A DNA stretch of 64,000 bases from Corynebacterium halotolerans YIM 70093 = DSM 44683 (GCF_000341345.1 NC_020302.1:228075-292074), one strand, 5' to 3'; positions 15,263-24,224 are shown, numbered from the stretch's first letter. Translations and numbers: made by a program. Notes: generated by a model from the letters alone, not told the origin.

Positions 15263-16321
15263 ATGACTGACCAGACCGCCACCACCACCCGCGCCTGGGG
15301 CACCCCGGGCTTCGCCGAGCCGCTGGAGCCGGTGACGATCGAGCGCCGGGCCCTGCGCGGCGACGACGTGCGCATCGCCATCGAGTACGCCGGCATCTGC
15401 CACTCCGACATCCACACCATCCGCGGCGACTGGGGCGACCGTCGCTACCCGTTGGTCCCCGGCCACGAGATCGTCGGCCGCGTCGAGGCCGTCGGTGACA
15501 AGGTCACGAAGCACCGGGTCGGCGAGCGCGTCGGCGTCGGCTGCTTCGTCAACTCCTGCGGCGAGTGCGAGCCCTGCCGGGCGGGCGAGATCTCCTACTG
15601 CGACAACGGCGTGGTGACCACCTACGGCGCGGAGGACCCCTACGCCGACCAGGAGTACACGCAGGGCGGCTACTCCCGGCAGATCGTGGTCCGCGAGGAC
15701 TTCGTCGTCCGGGTGCCCGAGTCCCTCGATCCGGCCGCGGCCGCCCCGCTGCTGTGCGCCGGCATCACCACCTACTCCCCGCTGAAGCACTGGAACACCG
15801 GTCCCGGCAAGCGCGTCGCCGTCATCGGCATGGGTGGCCTCGGCCACGTCGGCGTGAAGATCGCCGCCGCCATGGGCGCCGAGGTCACCGTCTTCTCCCA
15901 CTCGACGCGCAAGCGTGACGACGCCCTGCGCTTCGGCGCCACCCACCACGTCTCCACCGCCGACGGTCTGCCGGACGAGTGGCGCAACTACTTCGACCTC
16001 ATCCTCAACACCGTCTCCGTCGACCTCGACATCGACGCCTACCTGCAGCTGCTGCGTCTCGACGGCGTGCTGGTCCAGCTCGGCCTGCCCGGCGCGCCGC
16101 TGGAGACGAAGACGCGTTCCTTCACCCAGAAGCGCCGCAGTCTCTCCGGTTCCCTGGTCGGCGGCATCCGTGAGACCCAGGAGATGCTGGACTTCTGCGC
16201 CGAGCACGGGGTCACCGCCGAAATTGAACTCATCGACGCCGAGGGCATCAACGAGGCCTACGACCGCACCATCGCCGCCGACGTGCGCTACCGCTTCGTC
16301 ATCGACGCCGCGACGCTCTAG
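15263..16321 (+). CDS. Zinc-dependent NAD(P) alcohol dehydrogenase (cinnamyl/YahK type)
   Basis: A 352-residue medium-chain dehydrogenase. Catalytic zinc ligands lie in AGICHSDIH (Cys46) and PGHEIVG. Structural zinc cysteines lie in SCGECEPC and ..ISYCDNG. The nucleotide motif is GMGGLGH, followed by SHSTRKRDD, which favours NADP. The spacing fits the broad-range aldehyde reductases of the YahK/AdhC group that reduce aromatic and aliphatic aldehydes. I take ATG 15263 because a TACCCT hexamer lies seven bases upstream; ATG 15245 in the same frame is the alternative. Confidence 0.87.
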   Translation: MTDQTATTTRAWGTPGFAEPLEPVTIERRALRGDDVRIAIEYAGICHSDIHTIRGDWGDRRYPLVPGHEIVGRVEAVGDKVTKHRVGERVGVGCFVNSCGECEPCRAGEISYCDNGVVTTYGAEDPYADQEYTQGGYSRQIVVREDFVVRVPESLDPAAAAPLLCAGITTYSPLKHWNTGPGKRVAVIGMGGLGHVGVKIAAAMGAEVTVFSHSTRKRDDALRFGATHHVSTADGLPDEWRNYFDLILNTVSVDLDIDAYLQLLRLDGVLVQLGLPGAPLETKTRSFTQKRRSLSGSLVGGIRETQEMLDFCAEHGVTAEIELIDAEGINEAYDRTIAADVRYRFVIDAATL

Positions 16322-16377
16322 TCCCGGTGGCAGCCGGCCGCGCGGCACCGCGGACACGGCAACCGCGGTCCATCGGC

Positions 16378-16383
16378 TAGCGT
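16378..16383 (+). promoter_or_regulatory. -10 hexamer TAGCGT, leaderless layout
   Basis: Seven bases separate it from ATG 16391. Confidence 0.55.
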
Positions 16384-16390
16384 GACAAAT

Positions 16391-17155
16391 ATGAGCGACT
16401 TCCCGTTCCCGGAGACCGTCGAGGAGTTCCGCATCGCCCGGGAGGCGGTGGAGGAGCGCATCGCCGACGCCGCCCGCCGCGCCGGACGCGATCCCGGCGA
16501 GGTACGCCTGCTGCCGGTGTCCAAGACCTGGCCGGCCGAGCGCCTGCGCCTGGCCATCGCCGCCGGGATGACCACGCTGGGGGAGAACCGGATCCAGGAG
16601 CTGTCCGCCAAGGCGCGGGAGCTGGCCGACACCGGCGTGCGGTGGTGCGTCATCGGCCACCTGCAGCGCAACAAGGCCCGTGACTGCGCCGCCTGGGCCG
16701 ATGAATTCCACGCCCTGGATTCCGTGCGCGTGGGCGCGGCCCTGCAGCGCCGCCTCGAGGCCGTCGACCGGCACCTGGATGTGTTCATTCAGGTCAACAC
16801 CTCCCTGGAACCGCAGAAACACGGGTTGGCGGCGGACGAGGTCGCGGGCGTGCTGGCCGGACTCGCCGACTTCGACCGCCTGCGGGTGCGCGGCCTGATG
16901 ACGCTCGCGGAGTTCTCCCGCGACGAGACGGTCGTGCGCCCCTGCTTCGCCCGGCTGCGCGAACTGCGGGAGAGGCTCATCCCCGGCCTGCCCGACGGCA
17001 TGAACCTGGACGAGCTGTCCATGGGCATGTCCGGCGATTTCGAGTGGGCGATCGAGGAGGGCGCGACCACCGTCCGGGTCGGCCAGGCGATCTTCGGGGC
17101 CCGCGCGACGAAGGACAGCGAATACTGGCCGGGTCAGGGCCGAGAAAATCACTAG
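16391..17155 (+). CDS. YggS/PLPBP family PLP-binding protein
   Basis: A 254-residue alanine-racemase-fold protein that binds pyridoxal phosphate without known catalysis and maintains PLP and amino-acid homeostasis. The PLP lysine is in LLPVSKTWP (about Lys45). GENRIQEL, FIQVNTSLEPQKHG, and the phosphate-binding LSMGMSGDFEWAI then VRVGQAIFGAR follow in family order. The start at 16391 has the leaderless -10 spacing; GTG 16382 would place the start inside the -10. In many actinobacteria yggS is next to sepF/ftsZ; here it is isolated from them. Its stop codon forms part of the next promoter. Confidence 0.9.
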   Translation: MSDFPFPETVEEFRIAREAVEERIADAARRAGRDPGEVRLLPVSKTWPAERLRLAIAAGMTTLGENRIQELSAKARELADTGVRWCVIGHLQRNKARDCAAWADEFHALDSVRVGAALQRRLEAVDRHLDVFIQVNTSLEPQKHGLAADEVAGVLAGLADFDRLRVRGLMTLAEFSRDETVVRPCFARLRELRERLIPGLPDGMNLDELSMGMSGDFEWAIEEGATTVRVGQAIFGARATKDSEYWPGQGRENH

Positions 17156-17158
17156 ACT
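17153..17158 (+). promoter_or_regulatory. -10 hexamer TAGACT built on the yggS stop codon
   Basis: The TAG of yggS is the first half of the hexamer; ATG 17166 follows after seven bases. Confidence 0.55.
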
Positions 17159-17165
17159 CGGGGCC

Positions 17166-18044
17166 ATGAAGCGAGTCAGCACTGCCACCGTCCTGGCGGC
17201 CCTCCTGTCCGCCCTGACCCTGCTGGCCGCGCCCGCGGCGGGCGCGGCCCACCTCGACCCGAACGCGGTCCCGCCGCGCACGCAGATCACCCTCCAGTTC
17301 GACGACGGCACGCGCATCGCGACCGCCAACTCCGGCGAGTCCCGGCCCGTGCTCTCGTTGTCCAAGCTCTACCTGGCCCACTGGGTGCTCCACCACGGCG
17401 CCCCCGCGGACAAGGCCCGGGTCGAGCACATGATCCGCGTCTCCGACGACGCGGTCGCCTCCGATCTCGACGCCACCTACCCGCAGGCCATCCCGGAGAC
17501 CATCTCCGCCTTCGGCCTGACCCAGACCTCCTACAACGGCTACTGGGGCGCGGGCACCACCTCCTCGGACGATGTCGCGCGCTTCCTCTCCGAGATCCGC
17601 CACGACCCCGTCGCCGCGCCCATCTTCACCGGCATGGCCACGGCCGCGCCCACCGCCGCCGACGGCTACGCCCAGAACTTCGGCACTGCCGTCGTGCCGG
17701 GGACGTTCGGCACGAAATTCGGCTGGTCGAACAACCGGGACGTCCACGCCACCGCCTCCCTCGGTCCGGGCTGGGTACTGGTCGCCAACACCTACGGCGG
17801 GTCGGCCGCGCACACCGCCGACGTCCGGGCCGCGGTGACCGGTGATCCGGCCCCCGGCGTCCCGGCACCCAGCCCGGGCGGGAACGGTTCCGCGGTCGAG
17901 CCGGGGAGCTCGGGCACCCCAACCGCCAGCGGGGCCCAGCTGAAGGACCGTCTCGCCTGCCATGATCCGCACAACCTGCGCCAGGCGATCCCGGACGGCG
18001 CCCTCCTCCCGGTGGACGCCGTCAACGCCGTGCCCGGCTGCTGA
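17166..18044 (+). CDS. Secreted serine hydrolase of the beta-lactamase/PBP-like fold
   Basis: A 292-residue protein with a signal peptide (KRVSTATVLAALLSALTLLA, cleavage near residue 27 after AGA). The order of active-site boxes fits class A-like serine hydrolases: SLSK (Ser64-x-x-Lys67), a degenerate SDN as SDD (93-95), and KFG near residue 190 where KTG is usual. No Glu166-type omega loop is obvious, so beta-lactamase activity is not implied. Residues 225-260 are a Pro/Gly/Ser linker, and the C-terminus holds two cysteines (LACHDPHN, VPGC) that could form a disulfide. Its likely location is outside the cytoplasmic membrane. The mRNA is probably leaderless. Confidence 0.72.
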   Translation: MKRVSTATVLAALLSALTLLAAPAAGAAHLDPNAVPPRTQITLQFDDGTRIATANSGESRPVLSLSKLYLAHWVLHHGAPADKARVEHMIRVSDDAVASDLDATYPQAIPETISAFGLTQTSYNGYWGAGTTSSDDVARFLSEIRHDPVAAPIFTGMATAAPTAADGYAQNFGTAVVPGTFGTKFGWSNNRDVHATASLGPGWVLVANTYGGSAAHTADVRAAVTGDPAPGVPAPSPGGNGSAVEPGSSGTPTASGAQLKDRLACHDPHNLRQAIPDGALLPVDAVNAVPGC

Positions 18045-18057
18045 CCGCGCACCCCGG

Positions 18058-19758
18058 TCAGGCCCGTACGGTAACGCCGGTCCGCACGCGATCGGCCATG
18101 TGCCGGGCGGCGAGCCAGGAGAAGACCACCCCCTGGCCGATCGTCGCGCCGGGACCGGGATAGTACCTGCCGAAGACGTTGGCGGAGACGTTTCCGCTGG
18201 CGTAGAGCCCCTCGATCGGCGTGCCGTCGGCGCGCAGGACGCGCGCCTGCTCGTCGGTGTCCACTCCGCCGCAGGTGCCGAGGTCCCCGGGCACGACCTG
18301 CACCGCGTGGAACGGCCCCCGGGTCAGCGGCCGCAGGTTCGGGTTCGGGGTGTTGGTCGGGTCGCCGTAGTAGCGGTCGTAGTGTGACCGGCCGCGGCCG
18401 AAGTCGTCGTCGTTGCCCTGGGCGGCCAGCAGGTTGAACCGCGCCACCCCGTCGACCAGTCCCGGCGTGCCGAGCTTGTCGGCCAGTTCCCCGATGCTCG
18501 CCGCCCGGTGCGCGATGCCGGCGTCGTACCAGCTCTGCGGCAGGGGCGCCCCCGGCATGCTCCCGCCGCCGAAGACGTAGCTGTTGCGGTACCGCTGGTC
18601 GAAGATCAGCCAGGCGGGAAGGTGGGGATCCCCGCCGTCATCGTGGCCGAGCATGATCTGTCCCGCGGTCATGTAGTCGGCGGATTCATTGAAGAAACGG
18701 TGTCCGCTGGAGTCGACGATCATCGAACCCGGCAGGGAGCGCTCGGCGAGCAGCACCGACGGCCGTCCGCCCTCCTCGGCCGGTGGCACCGCGGGGAACC
18801 ACCAGGCCTGGTCCAGCAGCGAGGTGGCCGCGCCCGCCTCCTGCGCGATCTGCAGGACATCGCCGGTGTTGGCCGGGTTGCCGAACGCCCACCCCGCCTG
18901 CAGGGCCGGGGACTGGTGCTTTTGCCGCAGCTCGATGTTGTGGTCGAAACCGCCCGCCGCCAGCAGCACGCCGCCGGTGGCGGCCACGCGCACGGACTGA
19001 CCGTCCCGGTCGACGACGGCGCCGGTGACGCGACCGTCGTCAAGCACGAGGCCGGTCAGCGGAGCGTTGGTCCACATCTCGACACCCGCCCGCCGCGCGC
19101 CCGCGACGAGGCCGGCCGCCAGGGCGGTGCCGCCGACGACCATGTTCCTGCCCAGTATCCTGCCGCCGATGCCCTGGACGGCGCGTACGGCGATCTTCGG
19201 CAGGGCCCTGGCCGGACGGCGCAGCATGAGGTTCATCCAGCGGTAGTCGCTGCCGGTGACGGGCATGGGCACGGGTGCCGCCATCAGGCCGGGACGCACC
19301 AGGGCCGCGTCCTCTCCGAGGGAGTTGAGGTCGAAGGGCAGTGACTCGATGGAACGCCCGGCCGTCGAGCCGCCGACCCGGTCGGAGAAGTAGTCGGCGT
19401 ACTCGCTCATGTGCATGAATTCCAGCGGGGTGACCTCGCGCAGCTCCTCGACGACCGCGGGCGCGTTCCGGAGGTAGGTGGTCCGCAGTCCCCGGGGCGC
19501 GGTGTCGCCCACCACGGCGTCGAGATAGGCCTCGACCCGTTCAGGGCTGTCCACCGCGCCCTCCTGCGCGACGACCTCATTGCCCGGCATCCACATGCCG
19601 CCCCCGGACAGGGCGGTGGATCCGCCGAGGTACCCGCTCTTCTCGACGACCAGAACGCGCAGACCCGCGCGTGCCGCGGTGATGGCGCCCAGCAGGCCGG
19701 ATCCCCCACCCACCACGATGACGTCGTAGGTGTGTTCCCGGTTGTTCAGGTGTGTCAT
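18058..19758 (-). CDS. FAD-binding 3-ketosteroid-delta1-dehydrogenase-like/fumarate reductase flavoprotein family oxidoreductase
   Basis: A 566-residue flavoprotein. The N-terminus carries the FAD motif VVGGGSGLLGAITAARAG followed by VVEKSGYLGGSTALSGGG, and the C-terminus has GPFHAVQVVPGDLGTCGGVD and YASGNVSANVFGRYYPGPGA. This is the KstD-like branch of the FAD_binding_2 family that introduces a 1,2 double bond in steroid or related rings. No other steroid-catabolic gene is present, so the substrate is unassigned. GGGAGG lies six bases before ATG 19758. The upstream region contains a dyad (19810-19826) that may be an operator. It is convergent with the serine hydrolase gene. Confidence 0.78.
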   Translation of the reverse strand: MTHLNNREHTYDVIVVGGGSGLLGAITAARAGLRVLVVEKSGYLGGSTALSGGGMWMPGNEVVAQEGAVDSPERVEAYLDAVVGDTAPRGLRTTYLRNAPAVVEELREVTPLEFMHMSEYADYFSDRVGGSTAGRSIESLPFDLNSLGEDAALVRPGLMAAPVPMPVTGSDYRWMNLMLRRPARALPKIAVRAVQGIGGRILGRNMVVGGTALAAGLVAGARRAGVEMWTNAPLTGLVLDDGRVTGAVVDRDGQSVRVAATGGVLLAAGGFDHNIELRQKHQSPALQAGWAFGNPANTGDVLQIAQEAGAATSLLDQAWWFPAVPPAEEGGRPSVLLAERSLPGSMIVDSSGHRFFNESADYMTAGQIMLGHDDGGDPHLPAWLIFDQRYRNSYVFGGGSMPGAPLPQSWYDAGIAHRAASIGELADKLGTPGLVDGVARFNLLAAQGNDDDFGRGRSHYDRYYGDPTNTPNPNLRPLTRGPFHAVQVVPGDLGTCGGVDTDEQARVLRADGTPIEGLYASGNVSANVFGRYYPGPGATIGQGVVFSWLAARHMADRVRTGVTVRA

Positions 19759-19809
19759 ACTGGCCTCCCATGTAGTGTGGTCCAGATCACTTTCACGGTA
19801 GCGGCGAAG

Positions 19810-19826
19810 TTGCACCCGCAGTGCAA
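19810..19826. promoter_or_regulatory. Operator-like dyad upstream of the KstD-like gene
   Basis: TTGCAC-CCGCA-GTGCAA, a perfect 6-bp dyad with a 5-bp spacer in the intergenic region between the divergent KstD-like and YihY genes. No regulator gene is adjacent. Confidence 0.4.
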
Positions 19827-19966
19827 GTTTGCGGAGCGAATGCAACGACCCGCTCCCGGGGAAGATGCGCCCCCCGGCGGCCGGCGCACGGATGTCGTTT
19901 CGTGCATACGATCGGGAACCAGATGAAACCAACCTCCACTGACGTGGACGTAGAGAGGACATCACC

Positions 19967-21181
19967 GTGGCATCTCAGGAATACATCGACGACACCCTCG
20001 AAGCCGCCGACGCCCCGGCCCCCGACAGTGAGAAGAAACCGGATGACCCGCCGAAGCTGACCGGCCCCAGCTGGAAATACGCCCTCAAACGCGCTGCGCG
20101 GGAGTTCTCCTCCGATGGCGGCACCGACCTGGCCGCCATGCTCACCTACTACACCGTGCTGTCGCTGGCCCCGGCCCTGCTGGCAGTGTTCTCGATCATC
20201 ACCCTGGTGCTGGCCAACAACGCCGACACCGTGACCTCCCTGGTGGACAACTTCGTCCGGGAGTACGTGCCCGCCGACTACCAGGATCTGGTGGTGGACC
20301 TGGTCAACAACGTCACCGGCTCGGCCACCGGCGGCGTGATCGGTCTGATCATCGGTATCGCCGTCGCCCTGTGGTCCGCCTCGGCCTATGTCAAGGCGTT
20401 CTCCCGCAGCTCGAACATCGTCTACGGCCGGGAGGAGGGGCGCGGCCTGATCAAGCAGACCGGCACCATGCTGCTGACCACGCTCGGCCTGCTGGTCGGC
20501 ATCGTGCTGATCCTGGTCTCCCTGGCCCTCAACAAGACACTCGTCGACGGGCTGCTGGGCCCGATCGCGGAACCCCTCGGCCTGAGCGGTGTCCTGAACT
20601 TCCTGCTGGACACCTTCCTGCCCATCTGGGCGTGGGTGAAGTGGCCCGTGATCCTGGCTCTGGTGATCGCTCTCATCGCCGTGCTCTACTACTTCACCCC
20701 GAACGTGAAGCCGCCCAAGTTCACCTGGGTGAGCCTCGGCTCGATCGTGGCCATCATCGGCATCGCGCTCGCCGGCGTGGCCCTGTACATCTACTTCGCG
20801 TTCTTCGGCGGATACAGTTCCTACGGCGCCATCGGTGGCGTGATGGCCCTGCTGCTGACCCTGTGGGTGTTCAACATCATGCTGCTGCTGGGCGTGGAGA
20901 TCGACGCCGAGGTCGAGCGTGCCCGCGAACTGCAGGCTGACCTCCCCGCCGAGGACAACATCCAGCTGCCGCCGCGTGACACCGCCAAGGTGGAGAAGCA
21001 GAAGAAGGTGCAGGATGAACTGGAGGCCGACGGCCGCGAGCTGCGCGAGGCCCACGACAACGACGACGACTCCGTCGACACCGGTGCCGACAATAACGAC
21101 AACGAGGACGACAACGACGATGAGGGCGGGGACGACGTCGATAAGCGGAAGCGCCCGGGCAGCACCGCGCACCGTCCCTAG
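19967..21181 (+). CDS. YihY/virulence factor BrkB family membrane protein (first of a tandem pair)
   Basis: A 404-residue protein with six membrane helices and the YihY signature (DLAAMLTYYTVLSLAPALLA; a central SSNIVYGREEGRG; LYYFTPNV; GYSSYGAIGGVMALLLTLW). Members were once mis-assigned as RNase BN and have no proven biochemical role. The C-terminal 100 residues are cytoplasmic and very acidic (DNDDDSVDTGADNNDNEDDN). GTG 19967 has GAGAGGA eight bases upstream. A close paralogue follows about 100 bp downstream. Confidence 0.82.
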   Translation: MASQEYIDDTLEAADAPAPDSEKKPDDPPKLTGPSWKYALKRAAREFSSDGGTDLAAMLTYYTVLSLAPALLAVFSIITLVLANNADTVTSLVDNFVREYVPADYQDLVVDLVNNVTGSATGGVIGLIIGIAVALWSASAYVKAFSRSSNIVYGREEGRGLIKQTGTMLLTTLGLLVGIVLILVSLALNKTLVDGLLGPIAEPLGLSGVLNFLLDTFLPIWAWVKWPVILALVIALIAVLYYFTPNVKPPKFTWVSLGSIVAIIGIALAGVALYIYFAFFGGYSSYGAIGGVMALLLTLWVFNIMLLLGVEIDAEVERARELQADLPAEDNIQLPPRDTAKVEKQKKVQDELEADGRELREAHDNDDDSVDTGADNNDNEDDNDDEGGDDVDKRKRPGSTAHRP

Positions 21182-21193
21182 CGCCGACGCGCC

Positions 21194-21203
21194 GGGGGGG
21201 GGG
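21194..21203 (+). repeat. G10 homopolymer between the two YihY genes
   Basis: Ten consecutive G residues in the 97-bp gap, 76 bp upstream of the second YihY start. Confidence 0.7.
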
Positions 21204-21278
21204 CGGGCGCTGTGGAAAGATGAGCGCCGGGCGGTGTGAGAGGCCGGCCGCCCGTCATGCAGACGAAAGGACCCCCAG

Positions 21279-22475
21279 GTGCCGCACCAGGAGTACATCG
21301 ACGCGACGCTGGCCGTCGTGGGTGCGCCCGGCCCGGAGCACGAGGACAAGCCGAGGAATCTGCCGCGGCTGTCCTGGACGAGCTGGCGGTATGCCCTCCG
21401 GCGCACGGTCCGGGAGTTCTTCGCCGAGGGGATCATCGATCTGGCGGCCATGCTGACCTTTTTCACGGTGCTGTCCCTGGGACCCGCCGTGCTGGTGATC
21501 TACTCGATCATCACTCTGGTGCTGTCCAACAACGCCGCCGAGGTCGCCCGGCGGGTGGAGAACTTCGTCCGGGACCGCATCCCCGCCGAGTACCAGAACC
21601 TGGCGCTGGACCTGATCGACGCCGTCACGGGCTCACCCACCGGCGGCGCCGTCGCACTCGCCGTCGGCATCACCGTCGCACTGTGGACCTCCTCGGCGTA
21701 TGTCCGGGCGTTCTCCCGCGGCTCGAACTCCCTCTACGGCCGCACCGAGGGCCGTGGCTTCCTCAGGAAGGCCGGCGCCATGCTGCTGACGAACCTGGGG
21801 CTGCTGGTCGGGATCGTGACGATCCTGGTCTCCCTGGTCCTCAACGAGACGCTCGTCGACGGCGTGCTGGGCCCCGTCGCCGAGCCGCTCGGCCTGAGCG
21901 GGGTGCTGGACTTCCTGCTGCAGACCTTCCTGCCGGTCTGGGCGTGGCTGAAGTGGCCCGTGATCCTCGCCCTGCTCATCGGCTTCGTCGCCGTGCTCTA
22001 CTACTTCACCCCGAACGTGCGGCAGCCGAAGTTCCGTTGGCTGACCCCCGGCTCCGCGGTGGCGGTCCTCGGCATCGTGGCCGCCGGCGCGGCCCTGTAC
22101 ATCTACTTCTCGGTCTTCGCGGGCTACAGCTCCTACGGCGCCGTCGGCACGGTGATGGCGCTGCTGTTCACCCTGTGGGTGTTCAACATCGTGCTGCTGC
22201 TGGGCGTGAAACTGGACGCGGAGGTCGAGCGCGCCCGCCAGCTGCAGGCCGGCATCCCCGCCGAGGAGAACATCCAGCTGCCGCCCCGCGACATCATCCG
22301 GGTGGAGAAGATGAGGAAGACCCAGGAGCAGCTGACCAGCGACGGCCGCGAGCTGCGCCGGACGCACAACGCCTCCGACGGGGCGGGGGAGGACGCACGT
22401 GACTCCGGTGGTGCCGCCCCCACGGGCCGTCCCGGCAGCACTGCCTACCAGGCCCCGGCCGGGGGCGGCGGGTAG
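21279..22475 (+). CDS. YihY/BrkB family membrane protein (second of a tandem pair)
   Basis: A 398-residue paralogue of the preceding protein, collinear over its whole length: same PQEYIDATL start, DLAAMLTFFTVLSLGPAVLV, SNSLYGRTEGRG, LYYFTPNV and GYSSYGAVGTVMALLFTLW. The tail is shorter and less acidic but ends similarly (RPGSTAYQ against RPGSTAHR). This indicates tandem duplication. GTG 21279 follows GAAAGGACCCCCAG. The two proteins may form a heteromer or respond to different conditions. Confidence 0.82.
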   Translation: MPHQEYIDATLAVVGAPGPEHEDKPRNLPRLSWTSWRYALRRTVREFFAEGIIDLAAMLTFFTVLSLGPAVLVIYSIITLVLSNNAAEVARRVENFVRDRIPAEYQNLALDLIDAVTGSPTGGAVALAVGITVALWTSSAYVRAFSRGSNSLYGRTEGRGFLRKAGAMLLTNLGLLVGIVTILVSLVLNETLVDGVLGPVAEPLGLSGVLDFLLQTFLPVWAWLKWPVILALLIGFVAVLYYFTPNVRQPKFRWLTPGSAVAVLGIVAAGAALYIYFSVFAGYSSYGAVGTVMALLFTLWVFNIVLLLGVKLDAEVERARQLQAGIPAEENIQLPPRDIIRVEKMRKTQEQLTSDGRELRRTHNASDGAGEDARDSGGAAPTGRPGSTAYQAPAGGGG

Positions 22476-22619
22476 GGCAGCGACGGGGGCGCCCGGGCCA
22501 GCTCGCGGGGCGGGGTCCGCACCGTGAGCCTCAGTCCCGAATTCGGTGCGGGGCGCTGCCCGGTCGGACTAGCCTGGAGGGCAACCTTCTGCCGATCACC
22601 GACCGAGAGGGTCACCATC

Positions 22620-23597
22620 ATGCGCGTCAGGGACAGTGTCATCGTGATCACCGGGGCGTCGAGCGGGATCGGCAGGGCCAGTGCCACCGCCTTCGCGGGG
22701 GCCGGCGCCCGGGCCGTGGTCCTGGTCGCGCGCCGGGAGGAGGCCCTGCGCGAGGTGGCCGGGGCCTGCGAGTCCTCCGGCGCGGAGACGCTGGTCGCCG
22801 CCCTCGACATCACCGACGCAGAGGCGGTGACGGCGCTGGCCCGCGACGTCGTCGACCGCTTCGGGCGGGTGGACGTCTGGGTCAACAACGCCGCCGTCCA
22901 TCTCTTCGGGACCGTGGAGGAGGTGCCGCTGGAGGATTTCCGCCGCGTTCTCGAGGTCGACATCCTGGGCTACGTCCACGGTGCCCGTGCCGTGCTGCCC
23001 CACATGCGGGCGCAGGGCCGGGGAGTGCTCGTCAACGTCGCCTCCGTGGCCGGCGGAATCCCCCAGCCCTACGCGGCCGCCTACTCCATGGCCAAGTCCG
23101 CGGTACGGGCCCTGTCCGGCAGCCTGCGCTCCGAGCTGCGCCTTGCCGGGCACACGGACATCCACGTGACCGCGGTGCTGCCGGCCTCGGTCGACACGCC
23201 GCTGTTCCAGCAGGCGGGCAACCACACCGGCCGCGAGGTGGTGCCCATGCCACCGGTCTACTCCGTCGAACGCGCCGCCCGAGCGATCCTCGGTGTCGTC
23301 AGACGGCCCCGGCGCGAGGTCGTCGTCGGCCCGTTGGGTCGCCTCATGCTCCTGCAGTCCAAGGTCGCCCCCGGTCTGACGGAGAAGATGATGGCCGTCC
23401 AGGTCGACAGGACCCACCTCTCCCGCAGCCGCCCGGCGGGTGCCACGCACGGCAATCTGTTCACCCCCTCCGAGGACGGGCGCAACCGGTCCGCCGACGG
23501 TGGCTGGGGAGGGCGCCGGCGCACGGCCCGACGGCGCCTGCTGGGAGGCACGGTCCTGCTCGGCGGCGTGCTGGCGGTGAAGCGGCTGCTGCGCTGA
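22620..23597 (+). CDS. SDR family oxidoreductase with basic C-terminal membrane anchor
   Basis: A 325-residue short-chain dehydrogenase. TGASSGIG lies at about residues 11-18, NNAA in VWVNNAAVHL, the Ser in VNVASVAGG, and the Tyr-Lys pair in AYSMAKSAV. After the catalytic domain (about 250 residues) the protein has an extra basic segment (GGWGGRRRTARRRLLGG) and a hydrophobic stretch TVLLGGVLAVKRLLR that may hold it at the membrane. ATG 22620 is preceded by GAGAGGG; TAGCCT near 22570 could be the -10. The substrate is not evident. Confidence 0.82.
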   Translation: MRVRDSVIVITGASSGIGRASATAFAGAGARAVVLVARREEALREVAGACESSGAETLVAALDITDAEAVTALARDVVDRFGRVDVWVNNAAVHLFGTVEEVPLEDFRRVLEVDILGYVHGARAVLPHMRAQGRGVLVNVASVAGGIPQPYAAAYSMAKSAVRALSGSLRSELRLAGHTDIHVTAVLPASVDTPLFQQAGNHTGREVVPMPPVYSVERAARAILGVVRRPRREVVVGPLGRLMLLQSKVAPGLTEKMMAVQVDRTHLSRSRPAGATHGNLFTPSEDGRNRSADGGWGGRRRTARRRLLGGTVLLGGVLAVKRLLR

Positions 23598-23645
23598 GAC
23601 CGCGCTTCCCGCCGACGGGAGGAGACCCATGCTGGTGAACAGTAG

Positions 23646-23935
23646 GGAGGTGGCCGGCCCGTCACCGATTGCGACGCCTCGGCGGACACCGTGGGCGCGG
23701 TCGCCGGCGTCCTCAGCGCCGAGGGGCACGGAGGTTTGCCGGTGGAGCCCAGCTCCCGTCCGCTGGCGGATGCGGTGTCCTCACTGCCGAACCGGCTGCG
23801 CGCCCTGAGGCACCGGGGAGCCGGCCTGAACCAGGGGGTTCCGCTCAACAAGACCAGTGGGATAGACGTCGACGACCCCGCCGGCGCCCTGATCCTGCTG
23901 GCCCGGTTGATGGGGACAATGTCTGTCGGCCACCG
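23646..23935 (+). pseudogene. Remnant coding stretch of unknown family
   Basis: A frame with strong GC third-position bias (DASADTVGAVAGVLSAEGHG, SSLPNRLRALRHRGAGLNQG, DDPAGALILLARLMGT). It has no convincing start (GTG 23691 is possible) and loses coding character near 23930, running on to a stop at 24068. I do not recognise it. Its position in a patch with other broken frames suggests decay. Confidence 0.3.
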
Positions 23936-23947
23936 ACCGAGAGAGGC

Positions 23948-24087
23948 TCAGCCCTCCCGGTCCCTTTCGTTCCGCTGCTCCGGCATCTTCTTTCCTGTCT
24001 TCCGGAGGGAAATCAGGATCAGAACCAGGAGGACCGGTACCAGCGCCGCCAGGCCAGGGACGCCATGAGCAACGGCGCTTCAACCAT
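23948..24087 (-). pseudogene. Frameshifted small membrane protein
   Basis: GGAGGAG five bases upstream leads into ATG 24087 (MVEAPLLMASLA), but that frame ends after 22 codons. One frame over, the same DNA encodes VPGLAALVPVLLVLILISLR then KTGKKMPEQRNERDREG and a stop at 23948-23950, a typical one-helix membrane protein. The ribosome-binding site belongs to one half and the helix to the other. The cause is a frameshift mutation, a sequencing error, or programmed slippage. Confidence 0.4.
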
Positions 24088-24224
24088 GTCTCTCCTCCTC
24101 CAGGATGAAGCAGGAGAGTCCCGCACTTCAACGGAACCGGCGGATGATGGACGAACGAGTACGCCCGTTTCGTCCACCCCGCGAAATGCCCAGGAGCGGG
24201 TAGGGCGGTGCCCGGCGACCACGG

